Assembly: GCA_017441965.1 (NCBI GenBank)
Contig: JAFSBF010000038.1
Coordinates: 1 to 8,284 of the forward strand
Origin: Clostridia bacterium
Lineage (GTDB): Bacteria; Bacillota; Clostridia; UMGS1883
Reading direction: 5' to 3'
Length of the DNA: 8,284 bases
The position numbers and the translations under genes were made by a program. Within the stretch, counting starts at the first letter, position 1, and every line of letters begins with the position of its first letter. The notes under the pieces were generated by a model. The model had not been told where the DNA came from and did not search any database. It saw only the letters and a list, made by a program, of their open reading frames with translations. Below, piece after piece: positions 5,296-8,284 of the stretch.

Positions 5296-5943
5296 TCACC
5301 CCTTGTAATAGTCGAGCTTCTTTTCTATGTAGCCGAAAATAAGTGTAAGTATTCCGCAAAATCCAAGATAGAATACACCCGAATAAAACAGAGGCCACAA
5401 AATATGCTCGCTGTTCATAAAACGCTTTGCATTCCACGTGATTTCATAAATCATAATAGTGTTAGCAAGCGAGGTGTCCTTTACAAGAGTAAGAAATTCA
5501 TTACTCATCGGGGGGATAATGCGCTTTACAACCTGCATAAGAATGATTTTAAAGAAAATCTGTGACTTCTTAAGACCGAGCACTGCGCCTGCCTCATACT
5601 GTCCTTTGGGAATCCCCTCTATTCCTCCACGGAAAATCTCGGAAAAATAGCAGGCATAGTTAAGTACAAAGGCTATCATCACGGCAACAAAGGTATCCAT
5701 ACCGTCAATACCTAAAAGTCCCGGACCAAAGCCAAAAACAATAAGCTGCAGCATAAGGGGCGTTCCACGGATAACCCATATAAGGGTTTTTATGGGCCAT
5801 TTTATAACCTTAATTTTGCTCATAGAGCCAAAGGATATAATAAGGCCGAGCGGAAGTGCCATCAGCAGTGTCAGCGCAAATATTTTAAATGTGGTTAAAA
5901 GCCCTTCTAAAAGACTAAGTGTTACTGTAATAAATATAGACAT
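5296..5943 (-). CDS. Polar amino-acid ABC importer, permease subunit
   Basis: A 215-residue integral membrane protein of the His/Glu/Gln/Arg/opine permease family, which forms the transport channel, probably as a homodimer because only one permease gene is present. About five hydrophobic segments are visible: near residues 5-38, 50-70, 83-101, 130-146 and 182-206. RGTP at 59-62 and the cytoplasmic EAA loop (EAGAVLGLKKSQIFFKIILM, from residue 117) that docks on the ATPase are typical, as is KDTSLANTI. The start is ATG 5943, with AGGA 8 bases upstream. An ATG at 5985 would add 14 residues, but they lie within the terminator-like hairpin 5967-6001 and have no ribosome binding site. Translation likely couples to the ATPase gene. 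Confidence 0.93.
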   Translation of the reverse strand: MSIFITVTLSLLEGLLTTFKIFALTLLMALPLGLIISFGSMSKIKVIKWPIKTLIWVIRGTPLMLQLIVFGFGPGLLGIDGMDTFVAVMIAFVLNYACYFSEIFRGGIEGIPKGQYEAGAVLGLKKSQIFFKIILMQVVKRIIPPMSNEFLTLVKDTSLANTIMIYEITWNAKRFMNSEHILWPLFYSGVFYLGFCGILTLIFGYIEKKLDYYKG

Positions 5944-5962
5944 AGTAAATTTCCTATCCCCT

Positions 5963-6001
5963 AAAAAGAGGATGTAAAAAAGCAAATTTTTTACATCCTC
6001 T
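5963..6001 (-). terminator. Terminator-like hairpin between receptor and permease genes
   Basis: On the minus strand AGAGGATGTAAAAAA (6001-5987) pairs perfectly over 15 bp with its complement (5981-5967) around a 5-base loop, then runs into a short T tract (5966-5963). It starts 20 bases after the receptor gene stop. Inside an operon such a hairpin usually ends part of the transcripts or protects the upstream mRNA, which gives more receptor than permease. Confidence 0.8.
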
Positions 6002-6021
6002 CAAAAGCTTTTTAAAAATTC

Positions 6022-6789
6022 TTAGAATGCAAGATTAAGCTCATACTTTTCAGCCAGAGCGGGAAGTGTGCCGTCCTCATTAAGCTCGTCAATGATTGCA
6101 TTAACCTTCTCTGTAAGCTCGTCGCCCTTTCTGAAACCGATACCGTATTCTTCTGAAGTAAGCTCAAGTGAATATGTGAGAGCATCATAGCTTGTACCCT
6201 CTGCTGTCATTGATTTTGCCATTGTGATGTCGATAACGCACGCATCTGCCTGACCGCCCATTACTGCAAGAAGTGCATCCGTCTGTGCTGCTACGGGGCT
6301 GTATGCACCGTCAAGACCGTTATCCTTGATTGCAGCTTCGCCTGCACTGCCTGCCTCAGCCGCAAATTTAAGTCCCTTAAGACTTTCTGCATCAGCGTAG
6401 TTTTCGATAACATCCTTCTTCATAACAACAACCTGTGCGTTCTTAACATATGCCTTTGAAACGTCACAGTTCTTCTTAACCTCGTCAGAGATTGTCATAC
6501 CGTTCCAGATACAGTCAATCTTCTTTGAATCGAGTGTAACAAACTTTGTATCCCAGTTGATTTCAACAAACTCAGGTGTAACGCCGAGCTTTTCACAAAC
6601 AGCCTCTGCAAACTCTGTGTCAAAGCCTGTAAGCTTTCCGTCTTCCATATAGTTCATAGGCTCATAAATTGTGTAGCCGATAACTAATTTTTCTGCCTCT
6701 GTGTTTGCTGCAGGCTTCTTTTCACCGCAACCTGAAATAAGGGTAACTGCGAGCATAAGTGTAAGTACAAGTGCCAATAACTTTTTCAT
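6022..6789 (-). CDS. Amino-acid ABC importer, substrate-binding lipoprotein
   Basis: A 255-residue solute receptor of the PBPb/SBP_bac_3 family, anchored to the outer face of the membrane, which hands a polar amino acid to the permease. A lipoprotein signal occupies residues 1-20, with lipobox LISGC and the lipid-modified cysteine at 21. A short linker leads into the bilobed domain. The family hallmark YMEDGKLTGFDTEFAEAV lies at 47-64, IWNGMTISDE at 94-103, and ACVIDITMAKSM, with D187 at the usual ligand-amine position, at 183-194. In GlnH/HisJ-type receptors the segment after MTIT normally carries an arginine that holds the ligand carboxylate. Here the matching residue is V104 (SDEVKK). The substrate is therefore uncertain; a cystine, basic or other amino acid cannot be separated. 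ATG has AGGAG 9 bases upstream. It is the first gene of the operon. Confidence 0.94.
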   Translation of the reverse strand: MKKLLALVLTLMLAVTLISGCGEKKPAANTEAEKLVIGYTIYEPMNYMEDGKLTGFDTEFAEAVCEKLGVTPEFVEINWDTKFVTLDSKKIDCIWNGMTISDEVKKNCDVSKAYVKNAQVVVMKKDVIENYADAESLKGLKFAAEAGSAGEAAIKDNGLDGAYSPVAAQTDALLAVMGGQADACVIDITMAKSMTAEGTSYDALTYSLELTSEEYGIGFRKGDELTEKVNAIIDELNEDGTLPALAEKYELNLAF

Positions 6790-6831
6790 AATAATTAACT
6801 CCTTTTTATTTTGTTTTTTATGTGTGTTATT

Positions 6832-6860
6832 ATATTACCACTCTAATGCGCTAAAGTCAA
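6832..6860 (-). promoter_or_regulatory. Probable promoter of the amino-acid importer operon
   Basis: On the minus strand TTGACT (6860-6855), a 17-base spacer, then TAATAT (6837-6832), with TG one base ahead as an extended -10. The -35 has one mismatch and the -10 two. The leader of about 35-40 bases is AT-rich and shows no riboswitch-like fold. I see no clear palindrome to call as an operator. Confidence 0.6.
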
Positions 6861-6895
6861 GAGGTTTTTGAAATATTTTTCTAATGTAAATTTGG

Positions 6896-6912
6896 GGCGG
6901 ATAATATCCGCC
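6896..6912 (-). terminator. Short GC-rich hairpin after malQ
   Basis: GGCGGAT (6896-6902) and ATCCGCC (6906-6912) form a perfect 7-bp stem with a 3-base loop, starting 7 bases after the malQ stop codon on the minus strand. The following bases (CCCCAAATTTAC) lack a proper T run, so it would be a weak terminator. Readthrough into the importer operon is possible. Confidence 0.45.
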
Positions 6913-6919
6913 ACTACAG

Positions 6920-8284
6920 TTATCTTTTATAAAGTCTGTTAAGCTCTTTATAGTAACCTTTGTCAATGGAGAGAAGTGACTCTTCACTCAATCGGAAGCA
7001 CCAGTTACCCTCCGCAACCCCCGGGTGATTCATACACGTATCACCGCCAAAGCCGCATAAATCCTGCACGGGAACAATCGTAAGAAGTGCGCCCGATTGC
7101 CACAGAGTGCGGATAATTGCACGTATAGAGGGGCTTTGCGCACCGCCAAAGCCCCAATCCCCCTCAAAATTACAGTAGGAGAGTGCATAGCGGCGGCTTT
7201 CCTCGCTGCTCTCCCACAGCCATCCGAGTATGGTGTTATTATCGTGTGTGCCGGTGTAGCCGACCGTTTTTTCGCTGTAATTATGGGGAAGGTGCGGTGT
7301 GTTGTCATCTGTTATAAATGCAAACTGCATAACACCCATCCCGGGAAAGCCTGTATTTTTTACAAGCTCACGCACGTCGTCATCAATATCTCCCAAATCC
7401 TCGGCGATAATTCTGTCGTCACCGTAAAGCTTGTTTACACGGTCAAAAAAGTCCATACCGGGTCCTTTTTCCCATTTGCCGCATACAGCACCCTCCTCTG
7501 CAGGGATTGACCAGTATGCAGAAAATGCACGGAAATGGTCTATACGTACCGCATCATACATCGAAAGTGCGTGTGCTATGCGCTCCATCCACAAGGAATA
7601 CCCCTCTTTTTTAAGGGCATCCCAGTTATAGAGCGGATTACCCCATTTTTGCCCCTCGCTGCAAAAGTAATCGGGGGGAACGCCTGCACAGCGTTCAAGG
7701 TGCATATCCTTATCAAGTGAAAAAAGGTGTGGGTTTGCCCATACATCACTGCTGTCGTGCGAAAGGTATATAGGCATATCGCCAATGATTTTTACGCCTT
7801 TGGAATTAGCATATTTTAAAAGTGTGTGCCACTGACTGAAAAATTCATACTGCAAAAATATGTAAAAGGAAATTTCGTCTGAAAGCTCTGCCTTTGCCTT
7901 TTCCAAAGCGGTTTTTTTACGCAGCTTTATATCCTCATCCCATTCGAACCACGGGAAATGGGAATATTTTTCCTTAAGTGCGCAGAAAAGTGCGTAATCC
8001 TCTGCCCATTTATTTTTCTCGCAAAACTGAGTAATTTCTTTTTTTATACCATCATCTGTGCGAAGAAAGGCACGGTAGAAAATATCCATTCGTGTCTGAT
8101 TGAGAAAATCGTACTGCACAGTATAGATATTATCTGATTTACAAAGCTCCACCTCCTCTTTTGTAAGGAGCTTTTTTTCATACAGAATTTCAGGGTCAAT
8201 AAAAAGGTAATTACCTGCAAATGCACTTTTTCCGCTATATGGGGAATTATACTCATCACACGGGGAAAGGGGAAGTATCTGCCA
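6920..8284 (-). CDS. malQ: 4-alpha-glucanotransferase (GH77), N-terminus outside window
   Basis: Amylomaltase/disproportionating enzyme: it moves alpha-1,4-glucan chains between maltodextrins in the cytoplasm, in starch, maltodextrin or glycogen use. 454 residues are present, and the frame is open to the window edge (WQILPLSPCDEYNSPYSGKS). The family is usually about 490-510 residues, so some 35-45 N-terminal residues are missing. The in-frame GTG at 8152 is internal, because conserved sequence precedes it. Catalytic residues, counted from the first visible residue: nucleophile D249 in VRIDHFRAF, acid/base E295 in IIAEDLG, and transition-state stabiliser D348 in GTHDNNT. PVQD near the C-terminus and GDMPIYLSHDSSDVW are also hallmarks. 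It ends about 60 bases before the importer promoter and has no evident functional link to that operon. Confidence 0.97.
   Translation of the reverse strand, partial: WQILPLSPCDEYNSPYSGKSAFAGNYLFIDPEILYEKKLLTKEEVELCKSDNIYTVQYDFLNQTRMDIFYRAFLRTDDGIKKEITQFCEKNKWAEDYALFCALKEKYSHFPWFEWDEDIKLRKKTALEKAKAELSDEISFYIFLQYEFFSQWHTLLKYANSKGVKIIGDMPIYLSHDSSDVWANPHLFSLDKDMHLERCAGVPPDYFCSEGQKWGNPLYNWDALKKEGYSLWMERIAHALSMYDAVRIDHFRAFSAYWSIPAEEGAVCGKWEKGPGMDFFDRVNKLYGDDRIIAEDLGDIDDDVRELVKNTGFPGMGVMQFAFITDDNTPHLPHNYSEKTVGYTGTHDNNTILGWLWESSEESRRYALSYCNFEGDWGFGGAQSPSIRAIIRTLWQSGALLTIVPVQDLCGFGGDTCMNHPGVAEGNWCFRLSEESLLSIDKGYYKELNRLYKR

Noticed and set aside
5944..5985. Longer permease start at ATG 5985
   Set aside because: The added codons sit within the terminator-like hairpin; AGGA is correctly spaced only for ATG 5943.
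7097..7510. Plus-strand 137-codon frame opposite malQ
   Set aside because: Antisense to the catalytic core of MalQ and without a supported start; a codon-bias shadow.

Overview
The window looks like chromosomal DNA from a low-GC, endospore-forming member of the Firmicutes, probably class Clostridia and possibly Ruminococcaceae/Oscillospiraceae-like. The reasons are a SleB-type spore cortex-lytic enzyme, strong purine-rich ribosome binding sites, TTG starts, Bacillota-style ABC importer genes with a lipoprotein receptor, and a YerC-type TrpR-family regulator. The species cannot be fixed from the sequence alone.

Layout, left to right. Positions 1-2363 (minus) hold most of valS, valyl-tRNA synthetase, with the C-terminal end outside the window. 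It starts at a TTG codon. A 193-base divergent intergenic region carries a valS promoter on the minus strand and a sporulation-like (sigma-G/F type) promoter on the plus strand. The latter drives sleB (2557-3219, plus), a secreted cortex hydrolase with no ypeB partner behind it. Positions 3220-3563 are non-coding and hold a structured repeat: two identical 37-base direct repeats (3227-3263, 3469-3505) bracketing hairpins and a possible three-way-junction fold, then a 19-bp perfect hairpin terminator.

Positions 3564-4087 are a small divergent regulatory module. A 58-residue Cys-rich (zinc-ribbon-like) protein lies on the minus strand and a 71-residue XRE/Cro-type repressor on the plus strand. 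They share one intergenic region with a perfect 10-5-10 inverted repeat. That palindrome covers the -35 of a perfect-consensus promoter for the Cys-rich gene and touches the repressor's ribosome binding site, so autoregulation and cross-regulation are likely. A strong terminator ends the repressor gene. Positions 4117-4221 hold three successive hairpins, the last overlapping the yerC stop codon.

Positions 4213-6860 are a minus-strand polar amino-acid ABC import operon, read as promoter, lipoprotein receptor, terminator-like hairpin, permease, ATPase, yerC. The hairpin after the receptor gene probably lets the receptor be made in excess over the membrane and ATPase parts. The TrpR-family regulator closes the operon only 9 bases after the ATPase. 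Positions 6920-8284 (minus) hold most of malQ, 4-alpha-glucanotransferase, with its N-terminus outside the window.

The housekeeping and transport genes are ordinary. The least explained part is the roughly 1-kb stretch 3220-4221, where structured repeats flank the XRE/Cys-rich pair between otherwise conventional genes. It is the best candidate for something not yet described, although nothing in it proves a new system.
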